Shown here: positions 25,940-34,286 of the stretch, one piece after another
How positions within the stretch are numbered: the stretch's first letter is position 1
Layout: every line of letters starts with the position of its first letter
Source of the DNA: Salinibacter pepae
GTDB lineage: Bacteria; Bacteroidota; Rhodothermia; Rhodothermales; Salinibacteraceae
Direction of reading: 5' to 3'
NCBI RefSeq assembly: GCF_947077775.1
Contig: NZ_CAMTTE010000001.1
Coordinates: 2,570,501-2,634,500 of the forward strand
Length of the DNA: 64,000 nucleotides
Notes under the pieces: generated by a model
What the model saw: the letters and a program-made list of their open reading frames with translations, nothing else
Told to the model about the DNA's origin: nothing
Databases searched by the model: none
Made by a program: the position numbers and the translations under genes

Positions 25940-26773
25940 ATGGACCCCCCTACGCACGACTCGCCGTACGACCTGCTCCTCGACACGGCCGTGCAGGCGG
26001 CCCGCCGGGCCGCCGCCGTCATTCAGGAGCAGGCCGGCAGGCCCGGCGGCGTGCGCGACAAAAGCCGCAACGACTTCGTGACCGATGCCGACGAGCGGGC
26101 CCAGGCGGTCATCGTCGAGTCTCTCCGGGAGACCTTTCCCCGAGACGCCATCCTCGCCGAGGAAGGGGCGGCGGGCGACGGGGAGGCGCCGGTCGTGTCG
26201 GGGCGGCGCTGGATCGTGGACCCGATCGACGGCACGACAAACTTCATGCATCAGGTGCCGCCCTACGCCGTCAGCATCGCGCTGCAGGAGGAGGACGAGA
26301 TTGTGGTCGGCGTGGTGCTCGACGTGCCGCGCGACGAACTCTTTACGGCGGTGGCGGGGCACGGGCTTCAGGTGAACGGGGAGGAAGAAGAGGTGAGCGC
26401 GACGGACGCGTTTGGGGAGGCGTTCCTGGCGACGGGGTTTCCCTACCGCCGGTTCGAGCACACGGACCGGTACCTGGACGTGCTGGCCGACATCCTCCGC
26501 GACGCTCAAGGGGTGCGCCGGCACGGATCCGCAGCGGTTGACCTGGCCTGGACGGCCTGCGGCCGGTTCGATGGCTTCTTTGAGACCGGGCTCAACCCCT
26601 GGGACATCGCGGCGGGCGCCCTGCTCGTGCGTGAGGGCGGCGGACGGGTCACAAACTATCACGACGACGCCGGGCTCACGCCCGTATTCGACCAACAGAT
26701 GTGCGCCACCAACGGGCCGGTGCACGCCGCCCTCCTGGGCCACCTGGCCCCGATGGACGACGTGCGACTGTAG
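25940..26773 (+). CDS. Inositol monophosphatase family protein
   Basis: A magnesium-dependent, lithium-sensitive-type phosphatase of 277 residues. Metal-binding motifs are AEEG (about residue 73), WIVDPIDGTTNFMHQ (about 93-107) and ETGLNPWDIAAGALLVREGG (about 212-231). Substrates in the family include inositol monophosphate, fructose 1,6-bisphosphate and 3'-phosphoadenosine 5'-phosphate. The sequence resembles the SuhB/inositol type. It starts 56 bases before fabI on the same strand. Confidence 0.9.
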   Translation: MDPPTHDSPYDLLLDTAVQAARRAAAVIQEQAGRPGGVRDKSRNDFVTDADERAQAVIVESLRETFPRDAILAEEGAAGDGEAPVVSGRRWIVDPIDGTTNFMHQVPPYAVSIALQEEDEIVVGVVLDVPRDELFTAVAGHGLQVNGEEEEVSATDAFGEAFLATGFPYRRFEHTDRYLDVLADILRDAQGVRRHGSAAVDLAWTACGRFDGFFETGLNPWDIAAGALLVREGGGRVTNYHDDAGLTPVFDQQMCATNGPVHAALLGHLAPMDDVRL

Positions 26774-26829
26774 CCGGCCGCGCGGGGCCTCTCCTTGCTC
26801 ATTTTCTTCCAACTACGACTTCGACTGTC

Positions 26830-27669
26830 ATGGACGGTTACGACCTGCTCGACGGAAAGACGGGCGTCATCTTTGGGGCCCTCAATGAGGACAGCATCGC
26901 CTGGTCGGTTGCCCAGGCCTGTCACCGCGAGGGGGCGGACTTTGTCCTCTCCAACGCCCCGGTGGCTCGCCGCCTCGGCTCCCTCGACGCGCTGGCGGAG
27001 GAGACGGACAGCCCCATCATCTGGGCCGACGCCACCGACGACGAGGAGCTCGCCGCGCTCTTCGAAGAGGTGAAGGACGAGTACGGCTCGATCGACTTCA
27101 TCGTCCACTCCATCGGGATGGGCGTCAACGTGCGCAAGGACGTGCCCTACGAGGACCTCAACTACAACTGGTACGAGCAGACGCTCGACGTGTCCGCCGT
27201 GAGCCTGCACCGCATCGTGAACCACGCCCTCGACACCGAGGCGATCGACGACGGCGGGTCGATCCTGGCGATGAGCTACATCGGCGCCGAGCGCATCTTC
27301 TCGAAGTACTCGGAGATGGGCGACGCCAAGGCGCTGCTGGAAAGCATCGTGCGCTCCTTCGGCTACCGGCTGGGCGAGCGCGACATCCGCATCAACGCCA
27401 TCTCCCAGAGCCCGACGAAGACGACCGCCGGCTCCGGGATCGACGGCTTCGACGCGATGTACGAGTTTGCCGAGCGCGTCGCCCCCCTCGGCAACGCCGA
27501 CGCCGACAGCTGCGCCGATTACGCCGTGACGCTCCTCAGCGACCTCACGCGCATGGTGACCATGCAGACGCTCTACCACGACGGCGGCTTCTCCACCATG
27601 GGCATCTCCGACGAGATCGTGGAGGCGATGAAGGAGTCGTTTGCTGGGGACGAGGAGGACGCGTCGTAA
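26830..27669 (+). CDS. fabI: Enoyl-[acyl-carrier-protein] reductase [NADH]
   Basis: Last reduction step of fatty-acid elongation. It is an atypical short-chain dehydrogenase: IFGALNEDSIAWSVAQA near the N-terminus, VHSIGM in the middle and the Y-x6-K pair in KYSEMGDAK (Tyr about 156, Lys about 163). NAISQSPTKTTAGSGI follows, where other FabI proteins carry GPIRTLAASGI. The 279-residue length is normal. A triclosan-type site would include this tyrosine. Confidence 0.94.
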   Translation: MDGYDLLDGKTGVIFGALNEDSIAWSVAQACHREGADFVLSNAPVARRLGSLDALAEETDSPIIWADATDDEELAALFEEVKDEYGSIDFIVHSIGMGVNVRKDVPYEDLNYNWYEQTLDVSAVSLHRIVNHALDTEAIDDGGSILAMSYIGAERIFSKYSEMGDAKALLESIVRSFGYRLGERDIRINAISQSPTKTTAGSGIDGFDAMYEFAERVAPLGNADADSCADYAVTLLSDLTRMVTMQTLYHDGGFSTMGISDEIVEAMKESFAGDEEDAS

Positions 27670-27715
27670 AGCGGGGAGCCGACCGGGTACGCCCTGCTTT
27701 TTCGTAAAGTGCGCG

Positions 27716-27784
27716 CTGAGTGATGCGTGAATCGTGAGCCCCACAAGACGATTTGCTTCACGCCTCACGTCTTCATGCACCACG
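27716..27784. repeat. Imperfect palindrome of TGATGCGTGA type
   Basis: A left arm with GTGATGCGTGAATCGTGAG (27720-27738) and a right arm with CTTCACGCCTCACG and TTCATGCACCACG (about 27757-27783) form an imperfect inverted repeat 45 bases downstream of fabI. It belongs to the same word family as the repeats around ftsQ and at the purQ end. Confidence 0.6.
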
Positions 27785-27854
27785 CTTGCTCGTCCATGAT
27801 TGGGGACACCGGTTGCCCCGGTGCCTTCCGTTCTTGCTCGAACGATTTTCTGCC

Positions 27855-28589
27855 GTGACCAAGTTGTTCATTGCCGATATTGACGGGTGCCTGGCGTCGC
27901 CCTACGAGGCGTACGACCTGGCGGGGCTCGACACGCTCCGTCGGCTCCCACACGAGGCGGACCCGGCCCCGGCCCTCACCCTCTGTTCGGGCCGCTCCTA
28001 CCCGTACGTGGAGGCCATGACGCAGGCGCTCGCCCTCACCACGCCGGTGCTGTTCGAGGCCGGCGGGGGGCAGTTCGACCCGGTGGTGGCCCAAACCGCC
28101 TGGAGCCCGCACCTGACCGACGAGGTGGAGGCCAAGCTGCGCGTCGTGGAAGAGTGGTTCGTGACGGAGTGCGTGCCGGGCACCCAGATCTCGATCGACC
28201 ACGCCAAGCGCACGCAGACCGGGGTCGTCTCGCCGAAGGCGGACGAAATTCGGGCCCTGCAGCCCCGGGCCGAGCAGTTCGTGGCCGAGGAGACCCCCGG
28301 CCTCCACGTCTTTGCGACCGACATTTCGGTGGACGTCGTGCCGCCCGGCATCACGAAGCGGGACGGGGTCGAGTGGCTGGCCGACCGCCTCGGGCTGGCG
28401 CTCGACGAGACGGCGTACATCGGCGACGCCGAGACCGACCTGGAGGCCCTCGACGCCGTCGGAACGTCGTTCGCCCCGGCCAACGCCGACGCGACGGTGC
28501 GGGCCCAGGTGGACCATGTGACGGAGGGAACGGTTCTTGACGGCGTCTTGGAGGCCTTCCGATATTGTCGGGCCCGGAACGACTCCTAA
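27855..28589 (+). CDS. HAD-IIB family phosphatase
   Basis: A 244-residue HAD-superfamily phosphatase with a Cof-type cap. Motif I is IADIDGCLASPYEAYD (about 6-21), motif II is TLCSGRSYPYVE, and the C-terminal motif is KRDGVEWLADRLGL followed by YIGDAETDLEAL. The family covers sucrose-phosphate phosphatases, mannosyl-3-phosphoglycerate phosphatases and phosphoglycolate phosphatases. The first two would fit compatible-solute synthesis, but nothing adjacent confirms it. The GTG at 27855 is preferred because the homologous part begins there and longer starts run through the repeat. Confidence 0.8.
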   Translation: MTKLFIADIDGCLASPYEAYDLAGLDTLRRLPHEADPAPALTLCSGRSYPYVEAMTQALALTTPVLFEAGGGQFDPVVAQTAWSPHLTDEVEAKLRVVEEWFVTECVPGTQISIDHAKRTQTGVVSPKADEIRALQPRAEQFVAEETPGLHVFATDISVDVVPPGITKRDGVEWLADRLGLALDETAYIGDAETDLEALDAVGTSFAPANADATVRAQVDHVTEGTVLDGVLEAFRYCRARNDS

Positions 28590-28648
28590 TTCGAGCCCCT
28601 ACGCACCGCTCCGAGCGTCCGCGTCTCACCCTCGTCAGCCGACGTGTC

Positions 28649-29479
28649 ATGCGCACGATAGGATGGTTGCTTCTTCTCCTTGGGGGACTGGCGGGCGGCC
28701 TGTCGTCGGCCGCCGGCCAGCCGAGCGCCCCGCCCGATACCACCCAAAGGGACGCCGTGGCGCCATCGCCGGCCCCCGCTTCGGGCGACCTCGCAGGGCA
28801 GGGCGGCGCCCTGGAAGCGACGCCGCTGTTTTACGTGGCCGAAGAAGCGGCGACCCTGCACAACCGCTCCGGCCTGAACGCTCCGGTGACCCGGTTGGCG
28901 ATGCGCACGCCCGTCCGGCGCCTGTCGTGCGATGGAGACTGGTGCCGGGTGCGGACCGACGGGGGCACGACCGGGTACGTCGCCGCCGGCGCCCTGTCCA
29001 ACGTGTGGATCCGCGTCTCGAAGCGGAAGCGGCGCGTCTACGTGTACCGCGGGGCGGCGCTCGCCCACGCCTTCGAGGCGGACATGGCCTACAACGCCTT
29101 CGCCGACAAGAAGCGAAACGGCGGCACAACCCGCCCCGACCACTGGCGCACGCCCGAGGGGACGTTCTACGTGGTCCACAAGAACCCGCAGAGCGAGTTC
29201 TACAAGGCGCTCGTGCTCAACTACCCGAAGGTGGAGGACGCACGCCGGGGGGTGAACGCGGGGCTCATCTCCCGCGCCCAGTACGAGGCCATCCGGCAGG
29301 CCCAGCAGGAACACCGGATGCCGCCCATGGGCACGGACCTGGGCGGGTGGATTGAGATTCACGGCGACGGCACGGGGGACGCGACCGCCTGGACGCAGGG
29401 CTGCGTGGCCATTCGCAACGGAGCCATGGACGTGATCTGGGAGCAGGTGCGCGTCGGGACGCCGGTGCTCATCGAATAA
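28649..29479 (+). CDS. L,D-transpeptidase (YkuD) with SH3-like domain
   Basis: A secreted 276-residue enzyme expected to cross-link or modify peptidoglycan. The order is a signal peptide (MRTIGWLLLLLGGLAGGLSS), a Pro/Ala/Asp linker, an SH3-like domain (about residues 60-115, with CRVRTDGGTTGYVAAGALSN) and the YkuD domain (about 125-275). The catalytic motif is HGDGTG followed by TQGCVAIRN, whose cysteine is the nucleophile. A transpeptidase of this sort belongs to the same envelope physiology as the downstream dcw cluster, but it is not linked to it. Confidence 0.88.
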   Translation: MRTIGWLLLLLGGLAGGLSSAAGQPSAPPDTTQRDAVAPSPAPASGDLAGQGGALEATPLFYVAEEAATLHNRSGLNAPVTRLAMRTPVRRLSCDGDWCRVRTDGGTTGYVAAGALSNVWIRVSKRKRRVYVYRGAALAHAFEADMAYNAFADKKRNGGTTRPDHWRTPEGTFYVVHKNPQSEFYKALVLNYPKVEDARRGVNAGLISRAQYEAIRQAQQEHRMPPMGTDLGGWIEIHGDGTGDATAWTQGCVAIRNGAMDVIWEQVRVGTPVLIE

Positions 29480-29602
29480 CCGGACCCGGCCGACCCCGCC
29501 CCGACCCCGCCCCGAGCCGGCCCCACGCCGGGAACGCCTCCGGACCGGGCTCCTAACATCGTAGCACAATTTCACCCATCTCACTGATTACAGGATTGTA
29601 TC

Positions 29603-30349
29603 ATGTTTTCGACCCGCAACATCGCCACAGCGCTCGTCGGCGTTCTCTTCTTCGTTGTCGTCGGGTGCGGCGGCGGCAACAGCCCCACGGCGCCGCCGGA
29701 CGGCTGGCAGACGTCGGACATGCACTGGTGGGCGGAGGGGGTAGACACCTCGGCGGTGTTCATCACGCTCGACAGCCTCTCCAGCATGGGCGTTGAGAAC
29801 GCAGAGGTGCAGCTGTCGGCGAGTGGCGACGTCAATCAGGAGCAGTTCCAGGCGGCGATCAAGCGCAGCCTCCTGCCGCTCTACCGCAACAATCCGATGG
29901 TCGTCGACTCGCTCTTTGAGGAGTACGCCGCCCCGCAACTGGAGGAGGTGGACCTGGGCGGGAACGTTCTGCAGAGCAACGGGGAGCTGCAGTCGGACCT
30001 GTTGAACAAGAACCAGAAGGTGGCCTACGAAGCGATCACCGAGTACTTCCGCGAGCCCCAGCGCGATCAGTCGCCCGACAACATCACGTGGCCCGACAGC
30101 CTGCGGTCGGAGGAGTACTCCGGCGTCGTGCAGCTGCAGGTACACCTTGACGTGGAGGGCGAGGGGGAGAACGCGACCTCTCGGGCCGACGCCGTGGAGG
30201 TGCTCTCGGGGCCGCACCCGACGCTGAATCGCATTGCCCTGAAGGCCGCGACCCAGGCCACGTGGAAGCCCGCCTACGTTCTGGAAGACGGCAGCTGGAC
30301 CCCAACTGAGAGCTGGGTCCAGTTCAACATTCCGTTCCAGATGCGGTAG
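29603..30349 (+). CDS. Lipoprotein with TonB C-terminal-like domain
   Basis: A 248-residue lipoprotein with signal sequence IATALVGVLFFVVVGC and its lipobox cysteine at about residue 22. Residues about 170-248 look like a TonB C-terminal domain: GVVQLQVHLDVEGEGENA, then NRIALKAATQATWKPAYV and a final VQFNIPFQMR strand. Unlike TonB it has no transmembrane anchor and no long proline linker. A structural or scaffolding role in the envelope is a guess. It stands between the L,D-transpeptidase and the convergent nucleoside transporter. Confidence 0.7.
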   Translation: MFSTRNIATALVGVLFFVVVGCGGGNSPTAPPDGWQTSDMHWWAEGVDTSAVFITLDSLSSMGVENAEVQLSASGDVNQEQFQAAIKRSLLPLYRNNPMVVDSLFEEYAAPQLEEVDLGGNVLQSNGELQSDLLNKNQKVAYEAITEYFREPQRDQSPDNITWPDSLRSEEYSGVVQLQVHLDVEGEGENATSRADAVEVLSGPHPTLNRIALKAATQATWKPAYVLEDGSWTPTESWVQFNIPFQMR

Positions 30350-30407
30350 GGCCGCCTTCCAGGCCGCAGCCGGTCCGTCCGGGCCGGCCCGCCCCGCGCC
30401 CCCTGCA

Positions 30408-30441
30408 CTCGGCCCCTCGGCCCCCCGGCGGAGGGGCCGAG
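30408..30441. terminator. Perfect 11-base-pair hairpin between convergent genes
   Basis: CTCGGCCCCTC (30408-30418) pairs exactly with GAGGGGCCGAG (30431-30441) across a 12-base loop. It lies between the convergent TonB-like lipoprotein and transporter genes and could end transcription from either side, although no T tract follows. Confidence 0.5.
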
Positions 30442-30466
30442 CGTATGTGGGGCCGAGCGTATGTGG
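30435..30466. repeat. Exact tandem duplication of 16 bases
   Basis: GGCCGAGCGTATGTGG occurs twice in a row (30435-30450 and 30451-30466), overlapping the right arm of the preceding hairpin. The duplication is perfect, so it is probably recent. Confidence 0.6.
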
Positions 30467-30508
30467 AGGCGATCGGCGCGGAGAAAGCCCCCGTCCGCTG
30501 GGTCACGG

Positions 30509-31819
30509 CTAGGCCACGAGGACGCCGGCGACCGTGGCGGTGAGCCACGAGGCGAGCGCGCCCCCGAGCACGGCCCGCAGGCCGAGCGCCGCGATCTCGC
30601 TCTTGCGCGACGGCGCGATGCCCCCGAGGCCCCCAATCTGGATCGCGATGGACGAGAAGTTGGCGAACCCACACAGGGCGTACGTGCCGATAATCGTGGA
30701 CCGCTCGCTGAGGGCCCCCTGGAGGTCGCGCAGCGAGGCGTAGGCCACGAACTCGTTCACGGCCACCTTCTCCCCGAGCAGCGTGCCGAACTGCAGGATG
30801 TCGGCCGCCCCCACGCCCATCGCCCACGCCAGCGGGGCGAAGAGGAACCCGAACACCGCCTCCAGCGAGAGCGCGTCGAAGCGGCCGCCGGACGCCTGCG
30901 CCACGAGCTCGTTCACGTTGTAGAGCTCAACGCCGTACACCACCGGCGCGCCCACCCACTCGAACCCGGCGTTGATGGTGCCGATGAGGGCCAGAAAGGC
31001 GAGCAGCATGGCGCCCACGTTGAGGGCCAGGCGCAGGCCGTCGGAGGCCCCGTTGGCGGCGGCCTCGATGACGTTGTCGGCCTCCTCCGTGTCCTGGATT
31101 TCGGCCCCGCCCTGGGTCGCGGGGGTCTCGGTCTCCGGCACCAGAATCTTCGCCATCACGATTGCCGCGGGCGCGCTCATCACCGACGCCGACAGGAGGT
31201 GCTTCGCGAACAGCTGCCGCGACTCGGGCGAGCCCCCGCCCAGAAACCCGATGTAGGCGGCCAGCACCCCGCCCGCGATGGTCGCCATCCCGCCCGTCAT
31301 GAGCGTCATGATCTCGCTGCGCGTCATGTCCTCCACGTAGGGCTTCACGGCCAGGGGCGCCTCCGTCTGCCCGATGAACACGTTCGCCGCGGCGGCCAGC
31401 GATTCGGCCCCGGAGATGCGCAGGGTCTTCTGCATGACCCATCCCATGCCGTTCACGAGCGGCTGCACGATGCGCAGGTGATAGAGCACCCCCATCAGCG
31501 AGGCAAAAAAGATGATCGTCGGCAGCACCTGAAAGGCAAAGTTGTTGCCCTCGTCCGGGTTGCCCAGGTCGCCGAAGATGAACTCCGACCCCTCGTACGT
31601 AAACGACAGCAGCGTGTCGAAGAAGGTCGCGAGGGTGTCGAACAGCATCTCCCCCGGGCCGGTCTTCAGCACGAGGACCGCGAAAACGAGCTGCAGCCCG
31701 ATCCCCGCGCCCACGAGCCGCCAGTTGATGGCCTTGCGGTTGGTGGAGAACAGCACGGCGATGCCGACGAAGACGACAAGGCCGATGAGGCCGCGAAGCA
31801 GGGCGACGGGAAACGACAT
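30509..31819 (-). CDS. Concentrative nucleoside transporter (NupC/CNT family)
   Basis: A 436-residue membrane protein with many hydrophobic segments that imports nucleosides with a cation. CNT family features are FVFIGQTEAPLAVKP-like sequence (NVFIGQTEAPLAV, about residues 146-158), MTGGMATIAGGVLAAYIGFL (about 173-192) and, near the end, CGFANFSSIAIQIGGLGGIA. NupC-type transporters take up uridine and other pyrimidine nucleosides. A uridine kinase is present elsewhere in this window. An acidic loop of about 35 residues lies between membrane segments (around 230-260). Confidence 0.92.
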   Translation of the reverse strand: MSFPVALLRGLIGLVVFVGIAVLFSTNRKAINWRLVGAGIGLQLVFAVLVLKTGPGEMLFDTLATFFDTLLSFTYEGSEFIFGDLGNPDEGNNFAFQVLPTIIFFASLMGVLYHLRIVQPLVNGMGWVMQKTLRISGAESLAAAANVFIGQTEAPLAVKPYVEDMTRSEIMTLMTGGMATIAGGVLAAYIGFLGGGSPESRQLFAKHLLSASVMSAPAAIVMAKILVPETETPATQGGAEIQDTEEADNVIEAAANGASDGLRLALNVGAMLLAFLALIGTINAGFEWVGAPVVYGVELYNVNELVAQASGGRFDALSLEAVFGFLFAPLAWAMGVGAADILQFGTLLGEKVAVNEFVAYASLRDLQGALSERSTIIGTYALCGFANFSSIAIQIGGLGGIAPSRKSEIAALGLRAVLGGALASWLTATVAGVLVA

Positions 31820-32011
31820 GAAGGCGCGTGTGGATGTAAGACGAGGGGAGTACGGCGGAGCCCTCCCTCCGAGCCGAGCGTAAGATAACCACCATGGACG
31901 CGAACACAAGTCGCCCCGGCCCGAGCGTTCGTCGCCCCCGCAACACAACAGGGGCCCCGGCGGACGGCCGAGTGCCCCTGTGGATGCTTCCCGGAATGGA
32001 GTGTCGTTCCT

Positions 32012-34072
32012 CTAGCGACCCGAGTCCGAAGCGGACTCCGTCTCCGTAGACGACCCCGTAGACGACCCCGTGGACGACCCCGTAGACGACGATTCCGTGG
32101 CGTCCGACGGCGTCCAAATGTTGTTGCCCCGGTTCATGTCCGGCAGGATCTGGTTCGGGTCGAGGGCGATGCGCTGCAGAGGCCCGTCCGTCACGCGCAG
32201 GGTGTTGGTGTCCCGCGTGTAGAAGGCCGCGGCGGGGATGCGGCGCTGCTCCGTAGAACCGTCCGCGTAGGTGAGCTGCACCGTTACCGGCAGCATCAGC
32301 TGCTCATTCTGCGAGACCGTCACCATCGTCGTGTCGCCGCGGGCCACCGAGTCGACGGCCTGGTCCAGCGCGTCGGTCTCGTAGAACCAGCTCCGCCAGA
32401 ACCAGTCCAGGTCCTCGCCGCTCACGTCCTCCATGGTGCGGAAAAAGTCGGCGGGCTTCGGGTGCTTGTAGGCCCAGCGGTCGAAGTATGCCTTGAAGGC
32501 GGAGTCGAAGCGCTCGGGCCCCAGCACGTGTTCGCGCAGCACCATCAGGCCGTAGCCCGGCTTCAGGTAGGCAAGAAACCCGAGGGCGTCGTCGCGCACG
32601 CGGTCGGCGTACGTCATGATCGGCTGGTCCCCGAAGGGGGAGCCCATCTGCTTCGTCACGTATTTCGAGAGGCCGCCCATTACCTTCGCCGGCGGCACCC
32701 GGCCCTGGCCGTAGAAGTCGAGCGCCGAGTACTGGTTCAGGAAGGTGTTGAGGCCCTCGTCCATCCAGGCCCAGCGGCGCTCGTCGGACCCGACGACCAT
32801 CGGAAACCAGGTGTGCCCGAACTCGTGGTCGGTGACCTGAAAGAGGGAGCGCCCGCGCGAGTTGACGTCGCAGAACACGATCTGCGGGTACTCCATGCCC
32901 TGCACCCGCCCGGCCACGTTGATCGCGTTGGGGTAGGGGTAGGGCGCCACGAAGTCGGAGTAAAACTCGACGGAGTGCTGGGTGTACGCGGTCGACCGCT
33001 CCCAGCCGGGGTTCTGGTCGGTGCCGAGTCCCTCCTTCGGGTAGAGCGACTGGGCAAGCACCGTGCGGTCCCCGGCGTCGGCCCGGGCCGCGTCCCAGAT
33101 GAAGGCGCTGGAGGCCGCCCACGCAAAGTCGCGCACCCGGTCGGCCTCGTACCGCCAGGTCAGGCGGCCCGTCCCGTCGGGCCGGGTGGACGGGGCGCCC
33201 ACCTCCGTGCTGTCGATAATCATGACCGGCTCGCGGCTCTGGCGCGCCTCGGCCAGCCGCTCGCGCTGCGTCTCCGTGAGCACGTCGTCGGGGTTCTGAA
33301 GGCGCCCGGTGCCGCCCACGATCATGTTGCGCGGCACGGTGATGTTGACGTTGAAGGTGCCGTACTCCAGGTAGTACTCGCCCTGGCCCAGGTAGGGGAG
33401 CGGGTTCCAGCCGTGGACGTCGTCGTAGACGTACATCCGCGGGTACCACTGGGCGAACTGGTAGACGGTGCCGGCCTCCATTGCCATCCAGCCGTGGCGG
33501 TCGGCGCCGTCCGCCGGGAGCGTGTACGCGAAGTCGAACGAGAGCTGAAGGCTGTCGCCGGACGCGAGCGGCTCATCGAGCGACACGCGCATCCGGGTGC
33601 CGTCGACGAGCGTGTCCGGCGTCGTGGTCTCGCCCCCGCGCCGGAGCTGGAGGTTCGAAAGGTCGTACCCGGCCTCCTCGAAGAAGCCCCCGAAACGGGC
33701 GTCGGCGGGCACGGCGGCGTTGCCGCGGCTGCCCGTCTTGAAGTAGTTCTGCTCCAGCTGCACCCAGAGCCGCTCCAGGGCCTCCGGGGCGTTGTTGGTG
33801 TAGGTGATGGTCTCGGTGCCGGTGACGCGCTTGCGCGCCGTGTCGAGCGCCACGTCGATCTGGTAGTCGGCCTCGTTTTGCCAGTAGGCGCGGCCGGGGC
33901 TGCCGTCGGCGTCGCGGTAGCGGTTCGGGTCGGGAAAGTCGACCGGCTCGAACGCCTCGAGGTTGTGCTCGGGCACCTGGTCGGGGGACTGCTGGGCGAA
34001 GGCCCCGCCCCAGAGCATGGGGACGAGCGCCGCGACCAGGACGCAGGGAAGCAGGCGAGGACGGAGACGCAT
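32012..34072 (-). CDS. Secreted M1-family metallopeptidase
   Basis: A 686-residue exported aminopeptidase-like protein. The signal peptide (MRLRPRLLPCVLVAALVPML) is cut near AFAQ. The zinc site is HEFGHTW (residues 416-422) with the third ligand in WMDEGLNTF (Glu 439). The GxMEN exopeptidase motif of M1 enzymes is here QGMEYPQIV (about 391-399), with Tyr in place of the usual Asn. This suggests an atypical substrate site. The C-terminal about 25 residues are a low-complexity Ser/Thr/Gly tail encoded by four nearly identical 12-base repeats (32046-32090). Confidence 0.85.
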   Translation of the reverse strand: MRLRPRLLPCVLVAALVPMLWGGAFAQQSPDQVPEHNLEAFEPVDFPDPNRYRDADGSPGRAYWQNEADYQIDVALDTARKRVTGTETITYTNNAPEALERLWVQLEQNYFKTGSRGNAAVPADARFGGFFEEAGYDLSNLQLRRGGETTTPDTLVDGTRMRVSLDEPLASGDSLQLSFDFAYTLPADGADRHGWMAMEAGTVYQFAQWYPRMYVYDDVHGWNPLPYLGQGEYYLEYGTFNVNITVPRNMIVGGTGRLQNPDDVLTETQRERLAEARQSREPVMIIDSTEVGAPSTRPDGTGRLTWRYEADRVRDFAWAASSAFIWDAARADAGDRTVLAQSLYPKEGLGTDQNPGWERSTAYTQHSVEFYSDFVAPYPYPNAINVAGRVQGMEYPQIVFCDVNSRGRSLFQVTDHEFGHTWFPMVVGSDERRWAWMDEGLNTFLNQYSALDFYGQGRVPPAKVMGGLSKYVTKQMGSPFGDQPIMTYADRVRDDALGFLAYLKPGYGLMVLREHVLGPERFDSAFKAYFDRWAYKHPKPADFFRTMEDVSGEDLDWFWRSWFYETDALDQAVDSVARGDTTMVTVSQNEQLMLPVTVQLTYADGSTEQRRIPAAAFYTRDTNTLRVTDGPLQRIALDPNQILPDMNRGNNIWTPSDATESSSTGSSTGSSTGSSTETESASDSGR

Positions 34073-34286
34073 GGCGGGAGGGAGGGGGATTGATGAGAAA
34101 AAGCGCCAACACCCTGTAACGTAATCCTTCTGTGGGCGAATTAGAAGGACGAAAACGTTAAAGCATGGTTAGGGCCGGCCCGGCGCCCGGCCCGGCGCCC
34201 TGGGCCCGGCGCCCGAACGCCACCGTGCCCCGGGCGTACAGACGCATGTCGATAGGCCTGCCTTACACTGATTCCTGCCCCGCCGC

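Noticed and set aside
34160-34215. Short CCCGGCGCC repeats upstream of pcrA
   Set aside because: They are simple GC-rich words with no consistent period and could arise by composition.
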